Assembly: GCF_002441695.1 (NCBI RefSeq)
Contig: NZ_JXJW01000002.1
Span: 129,199 to 193,198 of the forward strand
Source of the DNA: Pseudolactococcus piscium
GTDB taxonomy: Bacteria; Bacillota; Bacilli; Lactobacillales; Streptococcaceae
Reading direction: 5' to 3'
Length of the DNA: 64,000 bases
Both the position numbers and the translations under genes were made by a program. Below the pieces are notes generated by a model that worked only from the letters and a program-made list of their open reading frames with translations, did not search any database and was not told where the DNA came from. Positions 18,911 through 27,333 of this stretch are shown here, in pieces. Position 1 is the stretch's first letter. Every line of letters begins with the position of its first letter.

Positions 18911-19865
18911 ATGGTTTCAGCGTAACAGGTAACACATAGGTATCATCTGGTTGAAAGGTATCATCCTCAATTTTTTTAATCAAAATAGCAACAATCAAAT
19001 CTGCTAAGGCTTCTATTGGTTGGACGATTGTTGGCAGACTAGGAAAATAATTTTGAATCATTTGTGTGCCATCATAGCCAATTACCTTAATTTCAGAAAG
19101 GTTAAGCTCAGCAGCAACATCTTTCACCATAATGGCTGTCAGATCATCGGTACAAAAAATACCATCGATTGTTGTAGACTTAAGCAACTGCACAATACTC
19201 TCTCTTTTATCTTCTAAGGCATTTTCTCTAATTAAATAGTGAATCAGCGGTGTCAGATTGAGTTCAAGCATTTTATTTTGATAGCCTAATAAACGATTTT
19301 GTGTTGGACTTTTGGTATCTGAAGAACCGGCGATTAATGCAATTTTACGGCAGCCTTGTTCGTGGAGATACGCAACGGCAAGTTTGCCACCAGTCAAATT
19401 ATCAGAAGAAATGATTGGGATGCCGTCAGCTAGATAACGGTCAAATGCGACGATCGCCAGATGACTGTTCTCATATTCTTCAACTTGTTTGTTGTGCGAA
19501 CTAGTGATGATGCCATCAACTTGGTTTGCCATGAGCATGGTCAAGTACTCACGCTCTTTGATGGGATTATTTTCACTGTCGCAGAGAATGACCTTATAGC
19601 CTAGAGAGAATAGCTTTGATTCGATGGCATGTGTAATCTCACCATAGAAAGGTGTCGCGATTGTTGGGAAAATAAGGCCAATCAATTGTGATTTTTTGCC
19701 TTGTAACGATCTAGCCATTGCATTGGGTTGGTAGTGTAGTTCCCGCATTGCACTATGAACGCGGTCTATCGTTTTTTGGGAAAGGGAGCCTCGCATGTTA
19801 ATGACTCGGGAAACAGTTGTTGGTGTGACACCAGCAATCTTTGCAACATCTTTTAAATTTGCCAT
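18909..19865 (-). CDS. scrR: LacI-family transcriptional repressor, ScrR-like
   Basis: This 318-aa repressor has the LacI helix-turn-helix at residues 1-25 (LKDVAKIAGVTPTTVSRVIN) followed by a periplasmic-binding-protein-like effector domain. The segments SLQGKKSQLIGLIFP, NNPIKEREYL and VIGYDGTQMIQNYFP closely resemble streptococcal ScrR, the sucrose repressor. It is divergent from the mannose-family PTS operon and lies 7 kb from scrB/scrA, where perfect LacI-type palindromes occur. It could control either set or both. The scr operators support a sucrose role; its position next to the PTS/GH13 operon supports the other. Confidence 0.85.
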   Translation of the reverse strand: MANLKDVAKIAGVTPTTVSRVINMRGSLSQKTIDRVHSAMRELHYQPNAMARSLQGKKSQLIGLIFPTIATPFYGEITHAIESKLFSLGYKVILCDSENNPIKEREYLTMLMANQVDGIITSSHNKQVEEYENSHLAIVAFDRYLADGIPIISSDNLTGGKLAVAYLHEQGCRKIALIAGSSDTKSPTQNRLLGYQNKMLELNLTPLIHYLIRENALEDKRESIVQLLKSTTIDGIFCTDDLTAIMVKDVAAELNLSEIKVIGYDGTQMIQNYFPSLPTIVQPIEALADLIVAILIKKIEDDTFQPDDTYVLPVTLKP

Positions 19866-20292
19866 GAGTTAATTAATCGCGTCATCTTATGACACAATTT
19901 ATCCTTATATTTTTAGTGTACGGTATGATTAGTGGCCTTTGTTAGCAACATAATTTACTGGTATGCCTATTCCATAACGCGTTAGTAAAGCGTCATCCTA
20001 ATAATAAACTAGTCAGGAAAACTTGATGCGTTAAGTAAGTTGACACTTTTATACTTGTCCCTATTTTACCATTTTTACCAGTGATTAGACAGCACCAACT
20101 AATCAGGACTTATCCCAATTAGCTAAGTTATTTTAGTTATGGTAAGTATGTGGGAAATTTCCCTTAGTCAGAGACCTAGGTTCATTAAGGGGATAGGAGA
20201 ACAAGATATCCAAAATCTATTGTAAGGGTTTGCAAATGTTAGTATAATCATCTGTGTAAAGGCTTACAAAATAATAAGAAAAGGTAAGAATA
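19866..20292. other. Divergent promoter region of scrR-like gene and PTS operon
   Basis: This 427-bp gap has the PTS promoter (20220-20248) and operator (20255-20268) on the right. Near the scrR-like start there is an inverted repeat GTCATCTTATGAC (19881-19893), and TAACGCGTTA lies at 19975-19984. No open frame with a ribosome site was seen. Confidence 0.5.
20220..20268 (+). promoter_or_regulatory. PTS operon promoter with LacI-type operator at the start site
   Basis: TTGTAA (20220-20225), 17 nt and TATAAT (20243-20248) form the promoter. The palindrome TGTAAAGGCTTACA (20255-20268) sits on the predicted start point. It has the arms of a LacI/CcpA-type site but a GG centre instead of CG. Confidence 0.7.
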
Positions 20293-21240
20293 ATGAAAAA
20301 ATTTATGGTTGCAAGTCATGCAAGGCTTGCTACAGGTTATCAATCAACGATTGACTTATTTGCTGGTAGTGATCATCAGATCACCTATGTCAGTGCCTAT
20401 GTCGATGAGGTTGATCTAGATCAAGAGGTCACTACCTTTATCTCTAGTATATCTGACGATGATCAAGCAGTGATTTTTACAGATTTGTTTGGTGGCTCGG
20501 TTAATCAAAAGTTTGTGATTGCAGCACAAAATAAGACAAATATTTTTGTCGTAGCTGGTATGAACTTGCCAGTGATTTTGGAAATTATACTCAGTCCGGA
20601 TAACTTTAGCCGTGACGTGATTGATAACTTAATTGCTAATGGTCGAACGGCTATGCAACAAGTCTATTTGATCGATGAGGAAACTGGACAAGAAGCAAGA
20701 CCAAAAGAAACTGTCCCAGCTGTTCAGCAAGGTCAAGCTAGCCAAGTGAATCAAAACACTGGTATCATTGATGCACTACGTGTAGATGAGCGTCTCATTC
20801 ATGGGCAGATTGCCATGGTTTGGAGTCGTGCGCTAAACCTAGATGGTATCGTTGTTGCCAATGATGAGGCTGCAGAAAATGAGTTACAGCAAAAAGCCTT
20901 GAAGATGGCAGTGCCAAATGGCATCAAAGTAATCATTAAGACACTGGATGATGGGGTGAGCTTATTAAAAGACAAGCGAGCTAGCGATATGAAGTTGCTC
21001 GTACTTGTCAGAACGATTGGGGATGCCTTATTTCTAGCTAAGCAACTAGATAATATCGGCTACCTTAATATTGGTAATGTTGGAAAGTCAGTTCAAGGTG
21101 ATAAACAGACACTTACTAAGTTTGTCATGCTGACGACAGATGAGCTGACAAATCTTAAGGAATTAGTCACAGTCTATCCTGAAACGGCGTTGCAAAACTT
21201 ACCTAGTGATGTCAAAGAACTTGCCAGCAAGTATATATAA
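20293..21240 (+). CDS. PTS mannose-family transporter subunit IIAB
   Basis: This 315-aa cytoplasmic phosphotransfer protein has a IIA domain with phosphorylated His9 in MVASHARLATGY, a linker at about 130-155 (Gln-rich) and a IIB domain with His170 in DERLIHGQIAMVW. It passes phosphate from HPr to sugar carried by the IIC/IID pair encoded next. AAAAGG lies 8-12 nt before the ATG. It is first in the operon IIAB-IIC-IID-GH13. The second mannose-family system in the window (ptnABCD) is the housekeeping one, so this copy probably takes a different sugar. Confidence 0.93.
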   Translation: MKKFMVASHARLATGYQSTIDLFAGSDHQITYVSAYVDEVDLDQEVTTFISSISDDDQAVIFTDLFGGSVNQKFVIAAQNKTNIFVVAGMNLPVILEIILSPDNFSRDVIDNLIANGRTAMQQVYLIDEETGQEARPKETVPAVQQGQASQVNQNTGIIDALRVDERLIHGQIAMVWSRALNLDGIVVANDEAAENELQQKALKMAVPNGIKVIIKTLDDGVSLLKDKRASDMKLLVLVRTIGDALFLAKQLDNIGYLNIGNVGKSVQGDKQTLTKFVMLTTDELTNLKELVTVYPETALQNLPSDVKELASKYI

Positions 21241-21255
21241 GAAAAGAGGCGTGTT

Positions 21256-22086
21256 ATGTTTCAAGCAATTATTGTTGCGTTAGTTGTATTTTTAACTGTA
21301 GGTGGCCAGGAACTTTTAGGCTTTACCATGATAGGGAGACCGATTGTTATTGCCCCATTGATTGGGTTATTACTGGGAGATATAACGACGGGCTTACTCG
21401 TTGGTGCTGCACTAGAAACAGTCTTTATGGGTGTGGTTAACATCGGTGGTGCCTCAAGTGCTGAGCCTGGTCTTGCTGCAGCCCTTGCAACAGCCTTCGC
21501 CATTCAAATGGGTGGGCGCGTTGAGGTTGCCATCGCTTTGGCGGTACCGCTAGGAATTATTGGTCTCCAAATCAAGACGATTCTATATGTGCTAGTTGTT
21601 GGACCATTTGCTGCAAGATTTGATAGACTCGCAGCAGCAGGAGATGCTACTGGTATCAAAAAACTTCACTTTGGTCTTTGGGGCTTACAATGGTTCCTAT
21701 ACGCCTTGATTCCATTTTTTGCCTTATTAGTTGGCTCAAAGGCAACTCAAAAAGTATTAGAAATGATTCCTGATGTTATCTTACATGGTCTATCTATAGC
21801 CGGTGGTTTACTGCCAGCAGTTGGGATGGCGATGTTGATGAAAATTCTTTGGGATAACAATGTCTCTGTCTATTATTTCCTTGGTTTTCTGATTATCGCA
21901 TATTTCAAGGTACCACTTATTGCAGTAGCAGTGATGGCTGTGATTATCGCAATCGTTGTAGCACAAGGGGATATCTCAAAAATGAAACTCGAAAAGGAAA
22001 TTGCTAAAAAACTATCAGGTTCTGGTGCTGTAGATAGCTCAGGGATGACTGCTAGTGAACTTGAAAATGAAGCATTCTTTAGTTAA
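21256..22086 (+). CDS. PTS mannose/sorbose-family transporter subunit IIC
   Basis: This 276-aa membrane protein is the IIC component of the mannose-family permease. It has several hydrophobic helices and the family segments QELLGFTMIGRPIVIAPLIG and GVVNIGGASSAEPGLAAALA. AAAAGAGG precedes the ATG. It lies 15 nt after the IIAB gene and 13 nt before the IID start. Confidence 0.93.
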   Translation: MFQAIIVALVVFLTVGGQELLGFTMIGRPIVIAPLIGLLLGDITTGLLVGAALETVFMGVVNIGGASSAEPGLAAALATAFAIQMGGRVEVAIALAVPLGIIGLQIKTILYVLVVGPFAARFDRLAAAGDATGIKKLHFGLWGLQWFLYALIPFFALLVGSKATQKVLEMIPDVILHGLSIAGGLLPAVGMAMLMKILWDNNVSVYYFLGFLIIAYFKVPLIAVAVMAVIIAIVVAQGDISKMKLEKEIAKKLSGSGAVDSSGMTASELENEAFFS

Positions 22087-22099
22087 GAAAGGAAATCAC

Positions 22100-22930
22100 A
22101 TGGCAATCACATATAAATCACTGCCAAAAGCAGAAAAAAAATTAATCAAATCAATGTATTGGCGCTCATTTACGCTCTATAGCGCAGTGACGCCTGCCAA
22201 GCAAGGTGCATCTGGTGTATCCTATACGATGCAACCCTTCATTGATCGATTTTATAAAAACCGTGAAGCAGATAGAAAAGCTGCCATGGTACGTCACATG
22301 TCCTATTTTAATACCAATGTCGCTATGTTTCCGTTTATCATGGGGATCACGGCATCTATGGAAAAAGAAAATGCTGAAAAAGATGACTTTAACCCAGAAT
22401 CAATTAATGCCATCAAGACATCTCTGATTGGCCCACTTGCAGGTATCGGTGACTCCGTATTTTGGGGAGTACTGCGCGTGATAGCAGCAGGAATTGGTGT
22501 ATCACTGGCGCAAGCAAATAATTTTATGGCACCAATTATTTTTCTCCTTTTATTTAATTTACCAGTACAACTTGTTCGCTGGCAGGGTGCAAAATTAGGC
22601 TATACTTTGGGCGCAAGTTATATTTCAGATCTATATGAATCGGGTATGATCAATGTCTTGACCAAGGGTGCTACTATAGTCGGTCTGGCAATGGTTGGTG
22701 CCATGACATCAAATATGGTATCACTGCAACTTAAGTGGAACATGGTACTTGATGGGAAGACAATCATGAAATCCCAAGAGATGTTGAATCAAATTTTTGT
22801 TGGGTTAATTCCGCTATCAATCACCTTGATCTGTTTCTGGCTTCTAAAGAAAAAGAATATGTCAATCAATATTTTAATCTTCAGCATTATCGGACTAGGG
22901 ATTCTTTTGTCGGTATTAGGGATTGCTTGA
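22100..22930 (+). CDS. PTS mannose-family transporter subunit IID
   Basis: This 276-aa IID component carries the landmarks MYWRSFTLYSA, RHMSYFNTN, IKTSLIGPLAGIGDSVFWG and a C-terminal membrane segment. I start at the ATG at 22100 (MAITYKSLPKAEKKLIKSMY), which has GAAAGGAAA upstream; the open frame extends back into the IIC gene without a better start. Together with IIC it forms the sugar channel. Confidence 0.92.
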   Translation: MAITYKSLPKAEKKLIKSMYWRSFTLYSAVTPAKQGASGVSYTMQPFIDRFYKNREADRKAAMVRHMSYFNTNVAMFPFIMGITASMEKENAEKDDFNPESINAIKTSLIGPLAGIGDSVFWGVLRVIAAGIGVSLAQANNFMAPIIFLLLFNLPVQLVRWQGAKLGYTLGASYISDLYESGMINVLTKGATIVGLAMVGAMTSNMVSLQLKWNMVLDGKTIMKSQEMLNQIFVGLIPLSITLICFWLLKKKNMSINILIFSIIGLGILLSVLGIA

Positions 22931-23012
22931 CAGATGCAGGTGATTGACAAATAGGCAGTCGTGATAGCACTGCGCGTGACAGCAAGAAAAGGACAAAAAG
23001 AAAGCGAATAGT

Positions 23013-24683
23013 ATGACTAAAAGGCAAGAAAAAATAGCCGAAAAATGGTGGAAAAATGCAGTTATTTATCAAATATATCCCAAGAGTTTTAATGACACAA
23101 ATGGAGATGGGATTGGTGATATTGCGGGGATCATCGAAAAAATACCCTATCTAAAAACATTAGGTGTAGATGGGTTGTGGATCAGCCCCTTATACCTGAG
23201 TCCACAAGTGGATAATGGCTATGATATCACGGATTATCGGGTCATTGATCCCATGTTTGGGACAAATGAGGACATGTATGACTTGATTAAGTTAGCACAT
23301 GCAGCAGGTATCAAAATCATTATGGATTTTGTCGCGAATCATACCTCAGACCAAGCTTTCTGGTTTCAAGAGTCACGCAAGAGTAAAAACAATTTTTTCT
23401 CGGATTTTTATATCTGGCAAGATGCCAAACCAGATGGGTCAGAACCCAATAATTGGGGCTCAAACTTTGGTGGATCTGCTTGGACATTTGATGAAATGAG
23501 ACAGCAATACTACTTGCATTATTATGCGGCAGAACAACCAGATTTGAATTGGGAAAATGAGATTGTTCGTGAATACATCTACGACATGATGCGTTTTTGG
23601 AAGTCAAAGGGTGTAGATGGGTGGCGAATGGATGTCATCACCTCTATTTCAAAAGATCTATCCTTTCCTGATAACGTCAAAAATCTTACCACCTCAAATC
23701 AGCAGAATGGGCCACGGATGCATGAATTTATCCATGAAATGAATCGCCAAGTTCTAGCACCTTGTGAGATGATGTCTGTCGGAGAATCTCCTGCGGCTAA
23801 AGCCTCAGATGCACCAAGCTTAGTTAGTCCTAGTCGACAGGAACTGGATATGATTTTTACCTTTGAGCACATGCATATTGATCGGAAACCAGGCGATGTT
23901 AATGGGCGTTGGGCGCTTCAAAAAAGAGATTTAGTCTCACTTAAGCGCATCCTATCTGATTGGCAGCTGGCGCTTAGAGATAATGGCTGGAATGCCCTGT
24001 ATTTTGAGAATCATGATCGGGCACGTGTGATTTCGAGGTGGGGAAATGATACCACTTATCGATATGCCTCAGCAACTGCCTTTGCAACGATCTTACATGG
24101 TCTGCAAGGGACACCTTATATTTACCAGGGTGAAGAAATCGGTATGGTGAATGCTGACTACGAGTTGTCGGAATATGATGATATAGAGCTTCACGGAAAC
24201 TATGAGCAGTATGTGGTACAACAGCAGACGATTTCTCATGATGCCTTCATGCAAGCAGCCTATAAGGTCAGTCGTGATCATGCTAGGACACCGATGCAGT
24301 GGTCGGATGACAAACATGCTGGTTTTTCTGACGGACACCCTTGGCTGAAAGTTAATCTACGTTTCCCTGAGATAAATGTTGCCAAGGATCTAGCAAGTAA
24401 GCAGTCTATTTTTGCTTATTACCAAAAGCTCATTCAGCTCAGAAAATCAAGTGACTTATTGTTAGAGGGATCTTATGAGTTACTCCTACCTGATGATGAT
24501 AATTTATTCATTTATAAAAGGAGTTGGCAGGGTGAGACCTGGTTAATTGTCGCTAATTTTTCTGAGGAAATGCACTCTTTTCCATTAGCTACTGCATGTT
24601 CAGAAATCATCTTGACCAACTCGGACAGACAAGATCTTTCAGGCCAATTGAAACCTTACGAAGCATTTATTGCTAAGCTTTAG
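23013..24683 (+). CDS. GH13 alpha-glucosidase (oligo-1,6-glucosidase type)
   Basis: This 556-aa protein is a complete glycoside hydrolase family 13 enzyme: NGDGIGDIAGI near the N terminus, MDFVANHTSD, nucleophile Asp207 in GWRMDVI, acid/base Glu258 in SVGESP and the third acid Asp335 in FENHDRARV. Val directly after the nucleophile is the residue associated with alpha-1,6 specificity in this subfamily. There is no signal peptide, so it acts in the cytoplasm. Its place downstream of the mannose-family PTS suggests it splits an imported, probably phosphorylated, alpha-linked disaccharide such as an isomaltose or sucrose isomer. This is inference; TreC-like phosphoglucosidase activity is the main alternative. 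Confidence 0.88.
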   Translation: MTKRQEKIAEKWWKNAVIYQIYPKSFNDTNGDGIGDIAGIIEKIPYLKTLGVDGLWISPLYLSPQVDNGYDITDYRVIDPMFGTNEDMYDLIKLAHAAGIKIIMDFVANHTSDQAFWFQESRKSKNNFFSDFYIWQDAKPDGSEPNNWGSNFGGSAWTFDEMRQQYYLHYYAAEQPDLNWENEIVREYIYDMMRFWKSKGVDGWRMDVITSISKDLSFPDNVKNLTTSNQQNGPRMHEFIHEMNRQVLAPCEMMSVGESPAAKASDAPSLVSPSRQELDMIFTFEHMHIDRKPGDVNGRWALQKRDLVSLKRILSDWQLALRDNGWNALYFENHDRARVISRWGNDTTYRYASATAFATILHGLQGTPYIYQGEEIGMVNADYELSEYDDIELHGNYEQYVVQQQTISHDAFMQAAYKVSRDHARTPMQWSDDKHAGFSDGHPWLKVNLRFPEINVAKDLASKQSIFAYYQKLIQLRKSSDLLLEGSYELLLPDDDNLFIYKRSWQGETWLIVANFSEEMHSFPLATACSEIILTNSDRQDLSGQLKPYEAFIAKL

Positions 24684-24728
24684 GCAAGTCTTGCTGTCTT
24701 AAGTCGATATAGATCGTCATCATATCAT

Positions 24729-24759
24729 AAAGGGATGTGTCACACTGACGCATCCCTTT
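24729..24759 (+). terminator. Stem-loop after the GH13 gene
   Basis: AAAGGGATG (24729-24737) pairs with CATCCCTTT (24751-24759), with GTC/GAC inside. The stem is strong but no long T-run follows, so it may act as a 3' stabiliser as much as a terminator. Confidence 0.6.
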
Positions 24760-24800
24760 AACTGCTTATATGACTTAGCGGTATGTGTTATACTAGAACT

Positions 24801-25553
24801 ATGAATCTTGAAATCCTTATTACACAATCACAAAAAAACCTTAGCGACATGGATTTAGAGATTTTAGCCTATGTTGTTAAACATCAAAAACAAGTTCAAA
24901 ATGCAAATATTATTGACCTATCAAAGGCTGTTCATGTCAGCAAATCTTCTGTTTTACGAATGACCAAGAAATTGGGTTTTTCAGGGTATACAGAGTTCAA
25001 GTATTTTTTAAAGCAATCGGATAATGATGACAAAGTTGCGCAGACCACAGACTTGATCGAGTTACAAGAAAAAGATATAGAAAGTACCTATCAATATCTT
25101 AAGGTAACTAATTTTACACCGATCTGTCAGAAAATAGGTGAAGCAGAGGCCATCTTCTTTTTTGGGACAGGTTATGCGCCACAACGGCAACTTCAGGAAT
25201 TCTGCAAGTCCTTATCACTAGTTGGTAAACGTGTCGTCTTTGTACCGACCAAGGCAGAACTGGATTATGTGATGTTAACCATGACAAAAAAAGATTTATT
25301 TCTGATTGCATCCTTGAGTGGTGAGACAGAAAATTTACGAGAAAATTTTGCTTGGCTCAAGGCCCAAAAAGTGCCGATATGTGCCATAACAGCATTCAGT
25401 GCAAACTATATGTCGACAATGGCAGAATATGCTTATCATTACTACCTAACTCCGTTTTATGTGGCAACCCACCATTTTACACATAAGTCCTATGTCGCAC
25501 TTGACTTATTACTTGACTGGATTTATCGAGACTACTTGATTTTTTTAAACTAG
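24801..25553 (+). CDS. MurR/RpiR family transcriptional regulator
   Basis: This 250-aa regulator has an N-terminal HTH_6 domain (VHVSKSSVLRMTKKLGFSGY) and a C-terminal SIS domain (FFFGTGYAPQRQL, ASLSGETENL) that would sense a phosphosugar. I start at the ATG at 24801; the longer open frame passes through the promoter. The extended -10 TGTTATACT ends at 24794, six bases before the ATG, so the transcript is probably leaderless. It sits between the PTS/GH13 operon and scrB and may regulate either. Confidence 0.88.
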   Translation: MNLEILITQSQKNLSDMDLEILAYVVKHQKQVQNANIIDLSKAVHVSKSSVLRMTKKLGFSGYTEFKYFLKQSDNDDKVAQTTDLIELQEKDIESTYQYLKVTNFTPICQKIGEAEAIFFFGTGYAPQRQLQEFCKSLSLVGKRVVFVPTKAELDYVMLTMTKKDLFLIASLSGETENLRENFAWLKAQKVPICAITAFSANYMSTMAEYAYHYYLTPFYVATHHFTHKSYVALDLLLDWIYRDYLIFLN

Positions 25554-25583
25554 TAAGATAAGTTTGCCATAAACTGAACGGTC

Positions 25584-25629
25584 AAAAATAACCCCCTCAT
25601 TTTTTCTAGAAAATGAGGGGGTTATTTTT
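25584..25629. terminator. Perfect bidirectional terminator between rpiR and scrB
   Basis: AAAAATAACCCCCTCATTTT (25584-25603) is matched by its exact complement at 25610-25629. T-runs lie on both strands, serving the convergent genes. Confidence 0.95.
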
Positions 25630-25652
25630 AACTTACTAAGTAATTAGTGCAT

Positions 25653-27131
25653 TTATTTTTTCAACTGCCAGAGAGTTGCTGTGATATCAGATTTAGCGGC
25701 TAGATAGGTATTTTCAGGTGCTGTGAAAATCCGACTAGACATGACTTTTTCACCATCATTTACAAAAATCTCAAGTGATGACGTATCAGCAAATAGATTC
25801 AGTTTGACAGTACCTGTCGTATTATCAAAAGTTGTTGAACGCGTATTACCGTAACTTTCAGCCCAATTAATTGGTAGGTGCTCTCTGTTTAGCGTGAGCG
25901 TGCCATTTAGCATATCAACTGTTAAGCTAACATAGCTTGTTTTATCAGCATTAGCAAAGAGGTAAAGTTCATTATCTGATGTTATCTCAAGCTCAAGCTC
26001 ATAACTATTTGTCGGACTAGCTATTGGCATATCCAAAAGGGTAATCTGCTCTTGGTTTTGGCGTAACGAGAGGGTTTCAGCTACGGGGTACTGGTAGAGT
26101 TTGCCATTTTTCAAGGTCAGTTCCTTGACCAGACTTAGGATACCTTGCCAGCCATCTGCTAGTGACGGATCATCGAGATCAGGAAGGCCTAACCAAGAAC
26201 TTGCTAAAACACGACCATCAGGTGCGTTGAAAGCCTGTGTGGCATAGACTTCAAAGCCATCATCTAGATTATGAAGCGCACTTGTGTTGGTCAAACTGCT
26301 TGCTTCTGGATCAAATCCATCAGCGATGACATACATATTTGGAAAGATATTATCATAGGCACAGACTGCTTGATCAAGTCCTTGTGGACAGAATAAAAGG
26401 ACAGGTGTTTGCTCGATGAAGACAAGATTAGGGCATTCTATCATATAGCCCATATCCTGTTTAGTGAAGGCAAGTTGCTTACTATACTCCCAAGAAGTGA
26501 GGCTGGCATCATTAGCATGTGCTAAAACTACTGCACCTTGTAGCTCAGCAGTCTGTGCACCGATGATGGCATATTTGTCACCCTGATAATCAAAAATCAT
26601 CGGATCTCTGAAATGATCAGTGTAGCCTTTTGGTGTGGTCAATAGTGGGCTAACAAATTTCTTAATCTCACCAGAGGCTGAATAAGTGGCACCATTTTGA
26701 TAGGCTGCTCTAGATTTATCAGCGCCCCGCGTATTCCCTGTGTAGAAAAGAAATAATTGGTCATCAGAAAGTGGCAGTGCTGATCCAGAATAAGCCCCGT
26801 GTGAATCATAAACAGTATCAGGGAAGAGTTTTAGCCCCTCATCTTGCCAATGTATCAAGTCAGTCGAGGTCATAAGACCCCAAGATTTGAGGCCATGTAC
26901 AGGACCATAGGGAAAGACTTGATAGAAGAGGTGGTATTTGCCATTAAAGAATGAGAAGCCATTTGGATCATTTAATAAACCAGTTTTAGGTTGAATATGG
27001 TAGGTCGTCTTATAAGTAGATGCAGCGACACTAGCCGTAATCTCATCCGTATAGGCTTTATCATAGCTAGCATACGAGCGATAGCGTTCAGGAGACGTCC
27101 AAGGTAGGGTGTAATCTGTTTTATTAGTCAT
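25653..27131 (-). CDS. scrB: Sucrose-6-phosphate hydrolase
   Basis: This 492-aa GH32 enzyme splits sucrose-6-phosphate, delivered by ScrA, into glucose-6-phosphate and fructose. The nucleophile region LNDPNG, the transition-state motif FRDPM and the acid/base motif ECPNLV are all present, followed by the C-terminal beta-sandwich. I start at the ATG at 27131 (MTNKTDYTLPW); the longer frame would be translated across the promoter. TATAAT ends six bases before this ATG and no ribosome site is present, so the mRNA is probably leaderless. It is divergent from scrA and shares operators with it. Confidence 0.95.
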   Translation of the reverse strand: MTNKTDYTLPWTSPERYRSYASYDKAYTDEITASVAASTYKTTYHIQPKTGLLNDPNGFSFFNGKYHLFYQVFPYGPVHGLKSWGLMTSTDLIHWQDEGLKLFPDTVYDSHGAYSGSALPLSDDQLFLFYTGNTRGADKSRAAYQNGATYSASGEIKKFVSPLLTTPKGYTDHFRDPMIFDYQGDKYAIIGAQTAELQGAVVLAHANDASLTSWEYSKQLAFTKQDMGYMIECPNLVFIEQTPVLLFCPQGLDQAVCAYDNIFPNMYVIADGFDPEASSLTNTSALHNLDDGFEVYATQAFNAPDGRVLASSWLGLPDLDDPSLADGWQGILSLVKELTLKNGKLYQYPVAETLSLRQNQEQITLLDMPIASPTNSYELELEITSDNELYLFANADKTSYVSLTVDMLNGTLTLNREHLPINWAESYGNTRSTTFDNTTGTVKLNLFADTSSLEIFVNDGEKVMSSRIFTAPENTYLAAKSDITATLWQLKK

Positions 27132-27137
27132 ATCCAA

Positions 27138-27166
27138 ATTATAGGCTAAAAAGTTTTTTATGTCAA
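27138..27166 (-). promoter_or_regulatory. scrB promoter
   Basis: On the minus strand TTGACA (27166-27161), 17 nt and TATAAT (27143-27138) form a full-consensus promoter. Confidence 0.85.
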
Positions 27167-27176
27167 ACGCTTGACA
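27161..27176. promoter_or_regulatory. Shared operator over both scr -35 boxes
   Basis: TGTCAAACGCTTGACA is a near-perfect palindrome. Its left half is the scrB -35 box on the minus strand and its right half the scrA -35 box on the plus strand, so one repressor dimer would block both promoters. The likely binder is the ScrR-like protein. Confidence 0.8.
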
Positions 27177-27199
27177 TACTTTTGAAAACGGTTTATAAT
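27171..27199 (+). promoter_or_regulatory. scrA promoter
   Basis: TTGACA (27171-27176), 17 nt and TATAAT (27194-27199) form a full-consensus promoter. Confidence 0.85.
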
Positions 27200-27204
27200 T
27201 AAAA

Positions 27205-27220
27205 ATGTAAACGGTATCAA
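27205..27220 (+). promoter_or_regulatory. cre site (CcpA) downstream of the scrA promoter
   Basis: ATGTAAACGGTATCAA fits the cre consensus WTGNAARCGNWWWCAW at every position and covers the predicted scrA start. This predicts glucose repression by CcpA. Confidence 0.8.
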
Positions 27221-27230
27221 ACGTTTGATA
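27215..27230. promoter_or_regulatory. Second scr operator
   Basis: TATCAAACGTTTGATA is a perfect 16-bp palindrome with the LacI-type CG centre. It overlaps the end of the cre site and lies 54 bp from the first operator, a spacing that could allow looping. Confidence 0.8.
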
Positions 27231-27333
27231 ATTATTCATAAGACGCAATTATTTCAGCCTAGTCTCATGCTTGTACAACTAAACCTTTGTATAGATAGAC
27301 AAGCGTGATCACTCACAGTTTAAAGGAGATCTC

